Positions 37,268-45,908 of a stretch of 64,000 bases of DNA are shown one piece after another. Source of the stretch: Microvirga guangxiensis (GTDB taxonomy: Bacteria > Pseudomonadota > Alphaproteobacteria > Rhizobiales > Beijerinckiaceae). Each line of letters opens with the position of its first letter. Position 1 is the first letter of the stretch. The notes under the pieces were generated by a model. The model saw only the letters and a list, made by a program, of their open reading frames with translations, made no database searches and had not been told where the DNA came from. The stretch spans positions 1 to 64,000 of the forward strand of contig NZ_FMVJ01000010.1 of assembly GCF_900102135.1 (NCBI RefSeq). The letters are read 5' to 3'. Both the position numbers and the translations under genes were made by a program.

Positions 37268-38224
37268 TCATAGTCCAGTCTGTGGTTTGCCTCGGGTCCC
37301 GCGATTTCCTCTCATCAGGGTCACGGAGCGTTTCAGGATCGCTTGGCGCTCCTCCTGCGCCTCAAGGAAAAAGTCGAGGACGAGGGAGGAGCGTGGACTG
37401 TTGGCTGGGTAAAAGACGCCGAAATTGAAAGTCACTTCCGGCAGGAAAGGTCGGACTGCCAGCCCTTGCTCGGCAAAGGTCTCAGCCGTGAAGGGATCGG
37501 CAATAGTCACACCTAAACCTTCTTTGACGAGCTGACAGGCAATGGCGGTAATTGGCGTCTCGACTTGCACTTGATAGGCAACGTCAGCATCGCTGAGCAC
37601 CCTTTCCAGAGACCGCTGGACGAGGCTGTTAGGGCCATAGCCAATGAACGAGGCCCCTGCAAGATCCCGGGCCTCCACATACGGCTTCTGGGCGAGGGGG
37701 CTTGTCTTCGGCAGCACGCAGACGCCAGCGGCGCGGTCAAAGACCTCTACGTCCAGCCCTGGCCTCTCGAAGGGCAGCATCGCAAAACCAATGTCGAACT
37801 GCTGGCTCGTCATGGAAGCAGCGATGGTTTCGGACCGTTGAACCTGCAGGGAAGCCATGACACCCGGGCGGCGTTTCAGGAATCGCGACAGGACGCGTGG
37901 CAGAAAGGTCTGGGCGAGAGCTGGCATGCTTACGATGCGCAAGTGGCCGATCCGCTGCTCCTTAATCTGCGATGCGCGGTGGATGATTTTGTCGAGGCCG
38001 TGAAACGAGCGCTCCACCTCCTGGTAAAGCAGTTGGCCCTCGGCGGTCGGTACTGTGTGCCCATCAATGCGCGCGAAGAGTGAAAACCCAACATCGTCTT
38101 GCAGCTGCTTGATGAGACGGCTGATGGCGGGCTGCGACGTTCTCAGGAGACGTGCCGCTTTGGTGAACCCACCGGTCAGAATGACAGCCTGGAAGGCTTG
38201 GAGATGGCGGTGGCTGATGTGCAT
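37268..38224 (-). CDS. LysR-family transcriptional regulator
   Basis: 318 residues. An N-terminal winged helix (MHISHRHLQAFQAVILTGGF; TKAARLLRTSQPAISRLIKQ) and a periplasmic-binding-protein-like effector domain are complete. It resembles the NocR/OccR-like branch that governs opine and amino-acid catabolism, suggested by the sequence build and by the neighbouring operon. It is divergent from the ABC importer 285 bases away and probably controls it. Effector unknown. Confidence 0.9.
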   Translation of the reverse strand: MHISHRHLQAFQAVILTGGFTKAARLLRTSQPAISRLIKQLQDDVGFSLFARIDGHTVPTAEGQLLYQEVERSFHGLDKIIHRASQIKEQRIGHLRIVSMPALAQTFLPRVLSRFLKRRPGVMASLQVQRSETIAASMTSQQFDIGFAMLPFERPGLDVEVFDRAAGVCVLPKTSPLAQKPYVEARDLAGASFIGYGPNSLVQRSLERVLSDADVAYQVQVETPITAIACQLVKEGLGVTIADPFTAETFAEQGLAVRPFLPEVTFNFGVFYPANSPRSSLVLDFFLEAQEERQAILKRSVTLMRGNRGTRGKPQTGL

Positions 38225-38250
38225 CGGACCAGATCTTAATGCCCAAACAT

Positions 38251-38271
38251 GATGATGCAGAAGTCATCATC
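38251..38271. promoter_or_regulatory. LysR-type binding site candidate
   Basis: GATGATG-N7-CATCATC, a perfect 7-bp inverted repeat containing a T-N11-A core, 27 bases upstream of the lysR start in the divergent promoter region. A second dyad, TCAATT-N4-AATTGA, lies at 38343-38358 on the importer side. Confidence 0.55.
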
Positions 38272-38509
38272 TGCCCAAATCGGATGCGGACAAATGACTG
38301 CACGGTGTGCGATGGTCATATCAGATCTGTATAATGGGATAATCAATTATGCAATTGACATATCGTGCTACTCCCCGAGACTGAAACACGACCTGCAACG
38401 ACGTCCGGTGGATGGTTTAACGGGAAGAGACCGATCTCGCGGAGCTTGCCATTCGCAAGCGATCGAGGGGCATCGGGCGTCAGCGTGCAGGACCAACAAG
38501 GGGAACGAT

Positions 38510-39556
38510 ATGAATCACAGCTCCAAGGTATTTGCATGCGTATCAGCGCTCGTTGCTGCCGGCGCAATTTCAGGCGCCGCGCAAGCTCAAGAGCCGAGGA
38601 CAATGTACGTTGCCGGGTACGGCGGCTCTTTCGAAAAAGCGATGCGCGAGACGCTGCTTCCTCCCTTCGAGAAAGCTAACAACGTCAAGGTCGAGTACGT
38701 TGCTGGACAGTCGACGGCAACGCTCGCCAAACTGCAGGCACAGCGCGGCAAGCAGGAAATCGACGTTGCCATCGTTGACGACGGTCCAATGTATCAAGCC
38801 GTGCAGTTCGGCTTCTGCGCGCCCATCGAAAAGGCGGCCGTTCTCGACGACGTCTATCCAATCGCCAAGCTCGATGAGAAAGCGATCGCCTTTGGGATCG
38901 GCGCAACAGGCCCGGTCTATAATGAGAAGATCTTCGCTGAGAAGGGCTGGCCGGCGCCGACCTCCTGGAGCGATCTCGGCAATCCTGCCTTCAAGGGGCA
39001 GGTTTCGCTGCTCGGCGCTGCGAGCACGACAGGTCTGCACGGTTTGATCCTGGTGGCTCGCGCCAATGGTGGGGGCGAGAAGGATATTGAGCCGGGCTTC
39101 GTCGCCTACCGTGACAAGATTCGCCCAAACATGCTCACCTTTGCGCCCTCCGCCCCAAAAATCGAGGAACTCCTGCAGAACGGCGAGATCGCGATGACTG
39201 TTGTGGCACGTTCGCGCGCTGTCGCACTTCAGAAGGCGGGTCTGCCGATCAAGATCGTCGAGCCGAAGGAGGGCAACGTGGCTCTCATGGTTACGATGTG
39301 CCCGGTGGTGGACAGCGATGTGCCGGACCTGTCGCAGAAATTCGTGCAGTATATGCTCTCGCCGGACGTCCAGAAGATCCTCGCTGGAAATGGGTACGGC
39401 CCAGTGAATAAAACCACGAAGCTGACCACTGCAGAGGCCGAGGGGGTCCCCTTCGGCGAGGAAGCCGTCTCCAAGCTTGTGAAGATCGACTGGCCAACCG
39501 TGAACCAGAGCCGCGCCGCCTGGACGCAGCGCTGGAATCGCGAAATCGAGCGCTAG
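38510..39556 (+). CDS. ABC transporter substrate-binding protein (spermidine/putrescine type)
   Basis: 348 residues from ATG 38510, with AAGGGGA upstream. A signal peptide (VFACVSALVAAGAISGAAQA) is followed by YVAGYGGSFEKAMRETLLPP, ANNVKVEYVAGQSTATLAKL and IDVAIVDDGPMYQAVQFGFC, typical of PotD-like periplasmic proteins for polyamines, opines and related small cations. It is the first gene of a seven-gene operon. A stem-loop directly after the stop probably stabilises its message relative to the downstream genes. Confidence 0.9.
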   Translation: MNHSSKVFACVSALVAAGAISGAAQAQEPRTMYVAGYGGSFEKAMRETLLPPFEKANNVKVEYVAGQSTATLAKLQAQRGKQEIDVAIVDDGPMYQAVQFGFCAPIEKAAVLDDVYPIAKLDEKAIAFGIGATGPVYNEKIFAEKGWPAPTSWSDLGNPAFKGQVSLLGAASTTGLHGLILVARANGGGEKDIEPGFVAYRDKIRPNMLTFAPSAPKIEELLQNGEIAMTVVARSRAVALQKAGLPIKIVEPKEGNVALMVTMCPVVDSDVPDLSQKFVQYMLSPDVQKILAGNGYGPVNKTTKLTTAEAEGVPFGEEAVSKLVKIDWPTVNQSRAAWTQRWNREIER

Positions 39557-39571
39557 AGATCGACAGAGCGG

Positions 39572-39589
39572 CCTGCCGAGATCGGCAGG
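39572..39589 (+). promoter_or_regulatory. Intra-operon stem-loop after the binding protein
   Basis: CCTGCCG-AGAT-CGGCAGG, perfect 7-bp stem 15 bases after the stop, without a T run. Such hairpins commonly allow extra binding-protein mRNA in ABC operons. Confidence 0.6.
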
Positions 39590-39613
39590 TCGCCCGCACA
39601 AGGCAAATACAAG

Positions 39614-40693
39614 ATGAGCAAGATTGTCATCGAATCGCTCGTGAAGCGATTCGGAGCGTTTACTGCGCTCAACGGAATCGATTTGTCGATTGCGCAGGGC
39701 GAATTCATTGGCCTCCTTGGCCCTTCAGGCTGTGGCAAGACGACGACGCTGAATATCATCGCCGGCTTTGAGGAAGCGACCAGTGGGCGCATCGCTCTGG
39801 ACGGGCGCGATCTCGCAGGTGTCCCCGCTAACAAGCGCGGAATGGGGGTTGTCTTCCAAAGCTATGCCCTGTTCCCGCACATGACGATCGCCGAGAATGT
39901 CGCGTTCGGTTTGGAAATGCGCAGGATGCCCCGACTTGAGCGTGAAAAGCGCGCGCGGAGCGCGTTGGACCTCGTGCGCCTGGAGCACCTGGCCGATCGT
40001 TACCCGCGCCAGCTTTCAGGGGGACAACAGCAGCGTGTCGCAGTCGCTCGCGCGCTGGCCATTGAGCCATCTCTGCTGCTCCTTGACGAGCCACTCTCCA
40101 ACCTTGATGCGAAGCTGCGCGAGGAGATGCAGGTGGAACTGCGCGCGATCCAGCGTCGGGTCGGCACTACAACTGTCATGGTCACCCATGATCAGGCAGA
40201 GGCGCTCGCCACCTGCGACCGCATCGCGGTGATGGACGCTGGCCGCATCGTGCAACTCGCCGATCCTCTGACCCTCTATGACAGCCCCAATACCCAGTTT
40301 GCTGCGTCCTTTGTCGGCAAGTCGTCCCAGCTCTTCGGGGAGATTGTCGCAGTGGAGGGCGAGAGGGCCCTGGTGTCGCTCCGAGGCGGAGAAAGGCCGC
40401 TCTCCGTCGCCGCCGTTCCCTCGCTCGCCAAGGGTGCCCAAGTCGTGCTCGCTCTGCGTCCGGAAAAGATTTCCCTATCCACTTCTCAGGAAGATGGGAT
40501 GCTGCGGGGGACTCTAATTTCGCGCGTGTTTCAGGGGAGCTCTTGGCTCTTTGTTGTCGATACGCCGGCCGGGACCGTGCTCGTCTGCGAACTCCATCGC
40601 GGCGCACCGAGCTTCGTCGAGGGACAACCGGTCGGCGTGAGCTGGTCAGCGGCAGACGCAGCGCTTCTTCCTCGCGAGGCGAGCCATGACTAA
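39614..40693 (+). CDS. ABC transporter ATP-binding protein (PotA-like)
   Basis: 359 residues. Walker A GPSGCGKTT (36-44), Q loop FQSYALFPHM, signature LSGGQ (134-138), Walker B LLLLDEP (154-160) and the switch His192 (VMVTHDQAEALA) are all intact; a C-terminal TOBE-like regulatory domain follows (about 270-359: LALRPEKISLS). It energises import by the following two permeases and overlaps the first by 8 bases. Confidence 0.93.
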   Translation: MSKIVIESLVKRFGAFTALNGIDLSIAQGEFIGLLGPSGCGKTTTLNIIAGFEEATSGRIALDGRDLAGVPANKRGMGVVFQSYALFPHMTIAENVAFGLEMRRMPRLEREKRARSALDLVRLEHLADRYPRQLSGGQQQRVAVARALAIEPSLLLLDEPLSNLDAKLREEMQVELRAIQRRVGTTTVMVTHDQAEALATCDRIAVMDAGRIVQLADPLTLYDSPNTQFAASFVGKSSQLFGEIVAVEGERALVSLRGGERPLSVAAVPSLAKGAQVVLALRPEKISLSTSQEDGMLRGTLISRVFQGSSWLFVVDTPAGTVLVCELHRGAPSFVEGQPVGVSWSAADAALLPREASHD

Positions 40694-41549
40694 AACCAGA
40701 CGACAGAGCGCTCCCTATGCCCTGAGCCTGCCAGCGATGCTGCTCTTCACAGCCTTGCTCGTAGTGCCGCTCGCGATGACGGTCGTCTTGAGCTTCCAGA
40801 ACTATGACCTCAACACAGGCGCCATCGGGGGCTTCACGCTTGGCAATTATCTCGATGCGTTAGGCGACCCCTACTACCACACGATCTTTCTACGCACGAT
40901 CGGTATTGCTTGCGCGACAACCATCTTATGCATCCTGATCGGCGCGCCCGAGGCCTATTTTCTGTCGCGGATGCAGCCTCCATGGCGGTCGATCTTCCTG
41001 ATCGTTACACTCAGTCCGCTGCTGATTTCGGTCGTGGTTCGGACCCTTGGATGGGCGCTTCTGTTCGGACGGAACGGTGTCATCAACGAGACCCTCGCTG
41101 CTCTCGGAATTGGTGCTGGTCCAATCCCGCTTCTTTACACCACCCATGGGGTTGTGATCGCGCTCGTCCATGTCTCCGTCCCCTTTATGGTGATTTCTGT
41201 GTGGGCCTCGCTCCAGCGCCTCGATCCACGGGTCTCAAAGGCGGCTCTGTCACTTGGCGCGAGTGAGGCGACCGTATTCCGCCGCATCATCCTGCCGCAG
41301 ATCATCCCCGGCGTTCTCTCAGGATCGCTAATCGTGTTCGCGCTGGCCGCAAGCGCCTTCGCGACCCCAGCGATCATCGGCGGCCGCCAACTGAAGGTGG
41401 TGGCGACATCGACGTATGACGAGTTCCTCGGCACACTCAATTGGCCCCTTGGCGCGGCGATCGCGGTCGTGCTGCTGGTCGTAAACGCCACGATCATGCT
41501 GACGTATAACAACCTGCTCGAACGGCGTTATGCGAGGAGCACCCGATGA
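40686..41549 (+). CDS. ABC transporter permease (PotB-like)
   Basis: 287 residues with six predicted helices (start ALSLPAMLLFTALLVVPLAM). The EAA coupling loop reads AALSLGASEATVFRRIILPQ. It forms a heterodimeric channel with the next gene product, whose start it overlaps by four bases. Confidence 0.92.
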   Translation: MTKTRRQSAPYALSLPAMLLFTALLVVPLAMTVVLSFQNYDLNTGAIGGFTLGNYLDALGDPYYHTIFLRTIGIACATTILCILIGAPEAYFLSRMQPPWRSIFLIVTLSPLLISVVVRTLGWALLFGRNGVINETLAALGIGAGPIPLLYTTHGVVIALVHVSVPFMVISVWASLQRLDPRVSKAALSLGASEATVFRRIILPQIIPGVLSGSLIVFALAASAFATPAIIGGRQLKVVATSTYDEFLGTLNWPLGAAIAVVLLVVNATIMLTYNNLLERRYARSTR

Positions 41550-42343
41550 ACCGGAATGGCCCTCTTGCCTTGCTTTTCCACGCGTTGTTCGTGGTGTTCA
41601 TGATTGCGCCGCTCGCCGTGGTGATCTGGATGTCGTTCACACCGGACAATTTGCTCAAACTGCCCACGACAACGCTTTCACTGCGATGGTTCTATGCCAT
41701 CCTCAACAACCAGCAGTTTATCAATGCCTTTGGCTTGAGCATCCTCCTGGGCGTCATCGCCGCGACCCTCGCAATTCTGCTTTCCGTGCCGGCAGCGCTT
41801 GCTTTGTCGCGCTATCGGTTCCCGGGACGGGACGGTTTGGTGGCCTTCTTCCTGTCGCCGCTGATCATCCCGCATGTGGTGCTGGGCGTCGCGTTCCTCC
41901 GTTTCTTTACGCAGGCCGGCATCACGGGATCCTTTGCGGCTCTTCTCGGCAGCCACGTGCTCGTGATCTTTCCTTATGGGCTCCGCCTAGTCCTGGCTTC
42001 GCTCACCGCCTCCGATCCCGCTCTCGAAAGGGCAGCCGTTTCTCTCGGTGCGAGCAATTGGACGGTCTTCAAGCGAGTTGTCCTGCCTATGATGATTCCG
42101 GGTGTCGCTGGCGGCTGGGTAATCTCGTTCATTCAGAGCTTCGATGAGGTCACGATGACCGTGTTCGTCGCGACGCCGTCCTCTATGACGCTTCCCGTAC
42201 GCATCTACCACTACATCGAAGAATCCATCGATCCCCTCGTCGCCTCTGTGTCGACGGTCGTCATCTTCGGAACTTTCCTGCTCATGTTCGTCGTCGATCG
42301 GATCTACGGCCTCGACCGCATGCTGGTTGGACCAACGAAATGA
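41546..42343 (+). CDS. ABC transporter permease (PotC-like)
   Basis: 265 residues, six helices (LLFHALFVVFMIAPLAVVIW), EAA loop AAVSLGASNWTVFKRVVLPM. Second permease of the importer; 40 bases precede the oxidase gene. Confidence 0.92.
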   Translation: MNRNGPLALLFHALFVVFMIAPLAVVIWMSFTPDNLLKLPTTTLSLRWFYAILNNQQFINAFGLSILLGVIAATLAILLSVPAALALSRYRFPGRDGLVAFFLSPLIIPHVVLGVAFLRFFTQAGITGSFAALLGSHVLVIFPYGLRLVLASLTASDPALERAAVSLGASNWTVFKRVVLPMMIPGVAGGWVISFIQSFDEVTMTVFVATPSSMTLPVRIYHYIEESIDPLVASVSTVVIFGTFLLMFVVDRIYGLDRMLVGPTK

Positions 42344-42383
42344 CATCCCCTCATCACGAAATCTACTCTTCAGGATTAAAACG

Positions 42384-43505
42384 ATGAAAGCTATCGTCGT
42401 AGGTGCCGGCATCGTCGGCTCATCAGTCGCCTATCGCCTTGCGCAAGCCGGCGCATCCGTCACTTTGATCGAGGAACGTGGGGTGGGGGGTGGTACATCC
42501 CGCGTAACCTTCGCGTGGGTGAATGCCTGCGAGAAGCTGTCCTCTGAGGCCTATTACCGCCTCAACTTCGCCGGTCGCGAGGCCCACGCGCGCATTCTCG
42601 AGGAATTTTCCGATGCCAACTGGTACCATCGCCCGGGTGTCATTCAATGGCAGGGCGCAGAAGCAGAAGCAGGTGGTAGAGACTCCGCGGAGCCGCTCGA
42701 CAAGCTAAGGCAGTTGCAGACCTGGGGCTATCCAGCTGAACGCCTCTCCCATGATGACCTCCACCGGCTTGAGCCCGAACTGAACTCCGAGGTGGTGGGT
42801 AACGCTCCGGTGATCCTCTATCCCAAGGACGGATGGTGTGATGCCGTCGTCTATGCGGGATCCGTCGTCGGCGGCGCGATGGAGCGGTATGGGCTGACTC
42901 TTGTTGATGCAAAGGTCACAGGCCTGAAGATCACGGCCGGACGGTGTGATGGCGTCGTCCTTGCCGACGGAACGGTTCGTACGGCGGATATTGTCGTCAA
43001 CTGCTCCGGGCGGTGGTCCAACGACGTCGCCTCGGAGAAGGAGTACCAGATTCCCTTGGCGCCGACGGTGGGCCTTATCGCCTACACACAGGCGGCAGGC
43101 GTCAAGCTCAAGCGGGCCCTGCGTACGCCCCTCGTCAACATGCGCCCTGATGGCGGCGGCCGCTTCATGTTGCGCTCCAACGAACTCGATAAACTTGTTG
43201 CGGCAGACGCTGCTCCGACCACTGATCACCCACAGGCACAGGAATTGCTAAGGCGCGCGAGGAAAACGATCCCGGCTCTTGAGAAGATTGAAGTCGAGGC
43301 CGTGCGCATTGCCATCCGTCCCATCCCAAAGGATTCCTATTCAGCGATCGGCCCCGTGCCCCATCTCGACGGCTACTATGTCGCGGTAACACATAGCGGT
43401 GTGACGCTTGGACCGTTTATCGGCGAGGCGGTGGCCGATGAGGTGATCAACAACCGCACCCGGCCAGAACTCGCCGATTTTCGCCCCAGCCGTTTCTTCA
43501 ACTGA
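42384..43505 (+). CDS. FAD-dependent oxidoreductase (DAO family)
   Basis: 373 residues from ATG 42384. The Rossmann FAD motif VVGAGIVGSSVAYRLAQAGA opens the protein; IVVNCSGRWSNDVAS and the C-terminal AIRPIPKDSYSAIGPVPHLD, YYVAVTHSGVTLGPFIGEAV are typical of glycine/sarcosine/D-amino-acid and opine oxidases. It likely oxidises a secondary or primary amine C-N bond, releasing an amino acid or amine plus an oxo acid. Cytoplasmic. Its place right after the importer suggests it acts on the imported compound. Confidence 0.9.
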   Translation: MKAIVVGAGIVGSSVAYRLAQAGASVTLIEERGVGGGTSRVTFAWVNACEKLSSEAYYRLNFAGREAHARILEEFSDANWYHRPGVIQWQGAEAEAGGRDSAEPLDKLRQLQTWGYPAERLSHDDLHRLEPELNSEVVGNAPVILYPKDGWCDAVVYAGSVVGGAMERYGLTLVDAKVTGLKITAGRCDGVVLADGTVRTADIVVNCSGRWSNDVASEKEYQIPLAPTVGLIAYTQAAGVKLKRALRTPLVNMRPDGGGRFMLRSNELDKLVAADAAPTTDHPQAQELLRRARKTIPALEKIEVEAVRIAIRPIPKDSYSAIGPVPHLDGYYVAVTHSGVTLGPFIGEAVADEVINNRTRPELADFRPSRFFN

Positions 43506-43530
43506 TCGACAGCCGGACAAGGAGAGCGCC

Positions 43531-44619
43531 ATGCGCATCGGAATTATTGGAGCGGGTGCCGTTGCCTTCGGCAGCGCGGCGGTGCTGGCGCAGAGCGGCC
43601 ATCAGCCCGTGCTGTGGTCACCGTCGGGGCGGAGGACGGCCGAGCTGGCAAAGGGGCAGCCACTGACGAGCGAGGGAGTTGTCGAAGGGACCTTCAATCC
43701 TACAGTAGCAACCACGTGCGCTGAGGCCGTAGCTGGCGCGGATGTGATCCTGCTGGCGATGCCCACCAACGGCCATCGTGCGGCGATGGACGCCATGGCG
43801 CCACACCTCGCCGCCGGCCAAGTCGTCGTAATCAGCTCGCATTCTTCGCTTGGCGCCCTCTATCTGGCCAAGCTCCTCGCCGAACGGGGATTATCGATCC
43901 CCATTGTGGCTTGGAGCACAACGGTGCTGCGGGCGCGGCAGCGTTCGCTGACCTCTGTCAAGATAGCCACCCTTCGTGGCAAAGTGGATATCGCGACGCT
44001 TCCTGTGTCCGAGAGCGAACGCGGCCTCCAGACGTGCGTTGCCTTATTTGGCGAGCGGTTTGTCCAGCGCGCGGATGTGCTCGCCATCGCGCTCAGCAAT
44101 GTCAATCCGCAGAGCCACATGGCCCTGGCCTTGTGCAACCTCACCCGCATGGAGCGCGGGGAGGATTGGGGGCAGACGGAGAACATGACTGACGCGGTCG
44201 GGCGCCTGTTGGAAGCGATTGATGCGGAAAGGCTCGCCATCGCTGCGAAGCTCGGACGCAACGTTCGGACCATGCGGGAGCATTACTCACTCACGTATGG
44301 GGTGCCTGACGCCCCGATCGGGGAGACAGCACGATTGCTCGTGACCCGCACCGAGCGGACAGCTGGACCGGCGACCATCGACACGCGCTACGTCCTTGAG
44401 GATGTTCCGTTCGGCTTGCAGCAGAACCTGGTTCTCGGACGCATGCTCGGGATCGACATGCGGCTCCACGAGGCCGGGATGGCGATTTTCTCGGCCCTCT
44501 ACGGTCGGGACCTCAGCGCCGAGAACGACCTGCTGCCAGCCATCGGCGTGCAGGAGATGAGCGTCGCGATGCTTAACGAAATCGTCGAGCACGGGTGGAA
44601 GACACCCGCCATGGCCTGA
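43531..44619 (+). CDS. Octopine/opine dehydrogenase-family protein
   Basis: 362 residues with an N-terminal NAD(P) Rossmann fold (RIGIIGAGAVAFGSAAVLAQ) and a C-terminal octopine-dehydrogenase domain (SNVNPQSHMALALCNLTRME, with the His of the catalytic region; YVLEDVPFGLQQNLVLGRML). Family members reductively join or oxidatively split an amino acid and an oxo acid. Twenty-five bases separate it from the oxidase. Here a catabolic role is the more natural reading, but direction cannot be told from sequence. Confidence 0.87.
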   Translation: MRIGIIGAGAVAFGSAAVLAQSGHQPVLWSPSGRRTAELAKGQPLTSEGVVEGTFNPTVATTCAEAVAGADVILLAMPTNGHRAAMDAMAPHLAAGQVVVISSHSSLGALYLAKLLAERGLSIPIVAWSTTVLRARQRSLTSVKIATLRGKVDIATLPVSESERGLQTCVALFGERFVQRADVLAIALSNVNPQSHMALALCNLTRMERGEDWGQTENMTDAVGRLLEAIDAERLAIAAKLGRNVRTMREHYSLTYGVPDAPIGETARLLVTRTERTAGPATIDTRYVLEDVPFGLQQNLVLGRMLGIDMRLHEAGMAIFSALYGRDLSAENDLLPAIGVQEMSVAMLNEIVEHGWKTPAMA

Positions 44620-44636
44620 GCCGAGAGATGCACGCC

Positions 44637-44664
44637 GAGATCCAAGGGATGATCCTTGGATCTC
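44637..44664 (+). promoter_or_regulatory. Stem-loop between dehydrogenase and aminotransferase genes
   Basis: GAGATCCAAGG-GATGAT-CCTTGGATCTC, a perfect 11-bp stem. No T run follows. It may set a processing point or attenuate expression of the last gene. Confidence 0.55.
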
Positions 44665-44729
44665 TCTCAACCATGAGAGCTTCTGGCCGCCCTTTGATTG
44701 CTGCACAGGAAGCCAGGAGGAAACACACA

Positions 44730-45908
44730 ATGACATATCAGCCCGGCCGCCATTTCCTGCAGATCCCTGGCCCGACGAATGTTCCGCTGCCCGTCCTCTC
44801 GGCGATCGCAATGCCCACGATCGATCACCGCGGCCCCGAATTCTCCCGTCTTGGCATGGCGGTGCTCTCGGGGATCCGGACGATCTTCAAAACTGAGCAT
44901 CCTGTCGTCATCTATCCCGCTTCAGGGACAGGAGCATGGGAAGCTGCTCTCGTGAACACCCTTTCGCCTGGCGACAAGGTGCTGATGTATGAAACTGGCT
45001 GGTTCGCGACGCTTTGGAGCCGGATGGCCAAGCGACTCGGGATCGAGGTCGAAGTCATCGCAGGCGATTGGCGCGGTGGCGCCGATGCAGATGCGATCCG
45101 CGAGCGTTTGAAGGAAGACAAGCAAGGCGCGATCAAAGCGGTCGCCGTCGTCCATAATGAAACCTCGACCGGTGCGGTGACCAATGTCGCTGCTGTGAGG
45201 CGCGCCATCAACGACGCCAACCATGATGCATTGCTCTTGGTCGATACGATCTCATCCCTCGGCTCTATCGACTATCGGCACGATGAATGGGGAGTCGACG
45301 TGGCTGTCGGCGGTTCCCAGAAAGGACTCATGCTTCCGCCTGGCCTTTCCTTCAACGCCTTGTCTCCCAAAGCTATCGCCGCGAGCCGGACGGCACGGCT
45401 TCCGCGCGCCTTCTGGGATTGGGAGGAGATGATCACCATAAACGCCAAGGGTTTCTTCCCCTACACGCCCTCCACCAATCTGCTGCAGGGATTGCGCGTC
45501 GCCATCGGCTTGCTGCATGAGGAGGGCCTCGAAAACGTCTTTACCCGTCATGACAGAGCAGCGGAAGCCACCCGCCGGTGCATCGAGCATTGGGGTTTTG
45601 AGATTCAATGCAGCAATTCTGCAGAGTATTCGTCATCCCTCACGGCTGTTCGGTTACCTGAAGGGCATTCTGCCGATGCTTTGCGTGCCGAGATCCTGTC
45701 CCGCTCTAACCTGTCGCTTGGCAACGGACTTGGGCAATTGGCTGACAAGGTGTTTCGTATCGGGCATCTCGGAGATTTCAGCGCACCGGCGGTTATGGGA
45801 ACCCTTTCGGCGATCGAAATGGGATTGCGCGCTTGCGGCGTTCCGCATCGCTCCGGGGGAACCAATGCAGCCCTTGGATTCCTGGTAGGCAATGCGGGAG
45901 CATCGTGA
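44730..45908 (+). CDS. Class V aminotransferase (serine/alanine-glyoxylate type)
   Basis: 392 residues from ATG 44730, with AGGAGG upstream. Motifs: LQIPGPTNVPLPVLSAIAMP, YPASGTGAWEAALVNTLSPG, VVHNETSTGAVTNVAAVRRA, the VDTISSLGS aspartate and GGSQKGLMLPPGL with the PLP lysine (about Lys198). Family members move the amino group of serine, alanine or aspartate to glyoxylate. Together with the oxidase this suggests that glyoxylate or a similar oxo acid is released and re-aminated. Confidence 0.92.
   Translation: MTYQPGRHFLQIPGPTNVPLPVLSAIAMPTIDHRGPEFSRLGMAVLSGIRTIFKTEHPVVIYPASGTGAWEAALVNTLSPGDKVLMYETGWFATLWSRMAKRLGIEVEVIAGDWRGGADADAIRERLKEDKQGAIKAVAVVHNETSTGAVTNVAAVRRAINDANHDALLLVDTISSLGSIDYRHDEWGVDVAVGGSQKGLMLPPGLSFNALSPKAIAASRTARLPRAFWDWEEMITINAKGFFPYTPSTNLLQGLRVAIGLLHEEGLENVFTRHDRAAEATRRCIEHWGFEIQCSNSAEYSSSLTAVRLPEGHSADALRAEILSRSNLSLGNGLGQLADKVFRIGHLGDFSAPAVMGTLSAIEMGLRACGVPHRSGGTNAALGFLVGNAGAS

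Noticed and set aside
38570..39601. A 343-codon open frame on the minus strand
   Set aside because: It is antisense to the substrate-binding protein gene, which has a signal peptide and family motifs; the antisense frame is an effect of high GC content.
41376..41391. A fourth parS-like sequence, ATCGGCGGCCGCCAAC
   Set aside because: It differs from the consensus at two fixed positions and is coding sequence of a permease (IIGGRQLK), so chance similarity is the better explanation.
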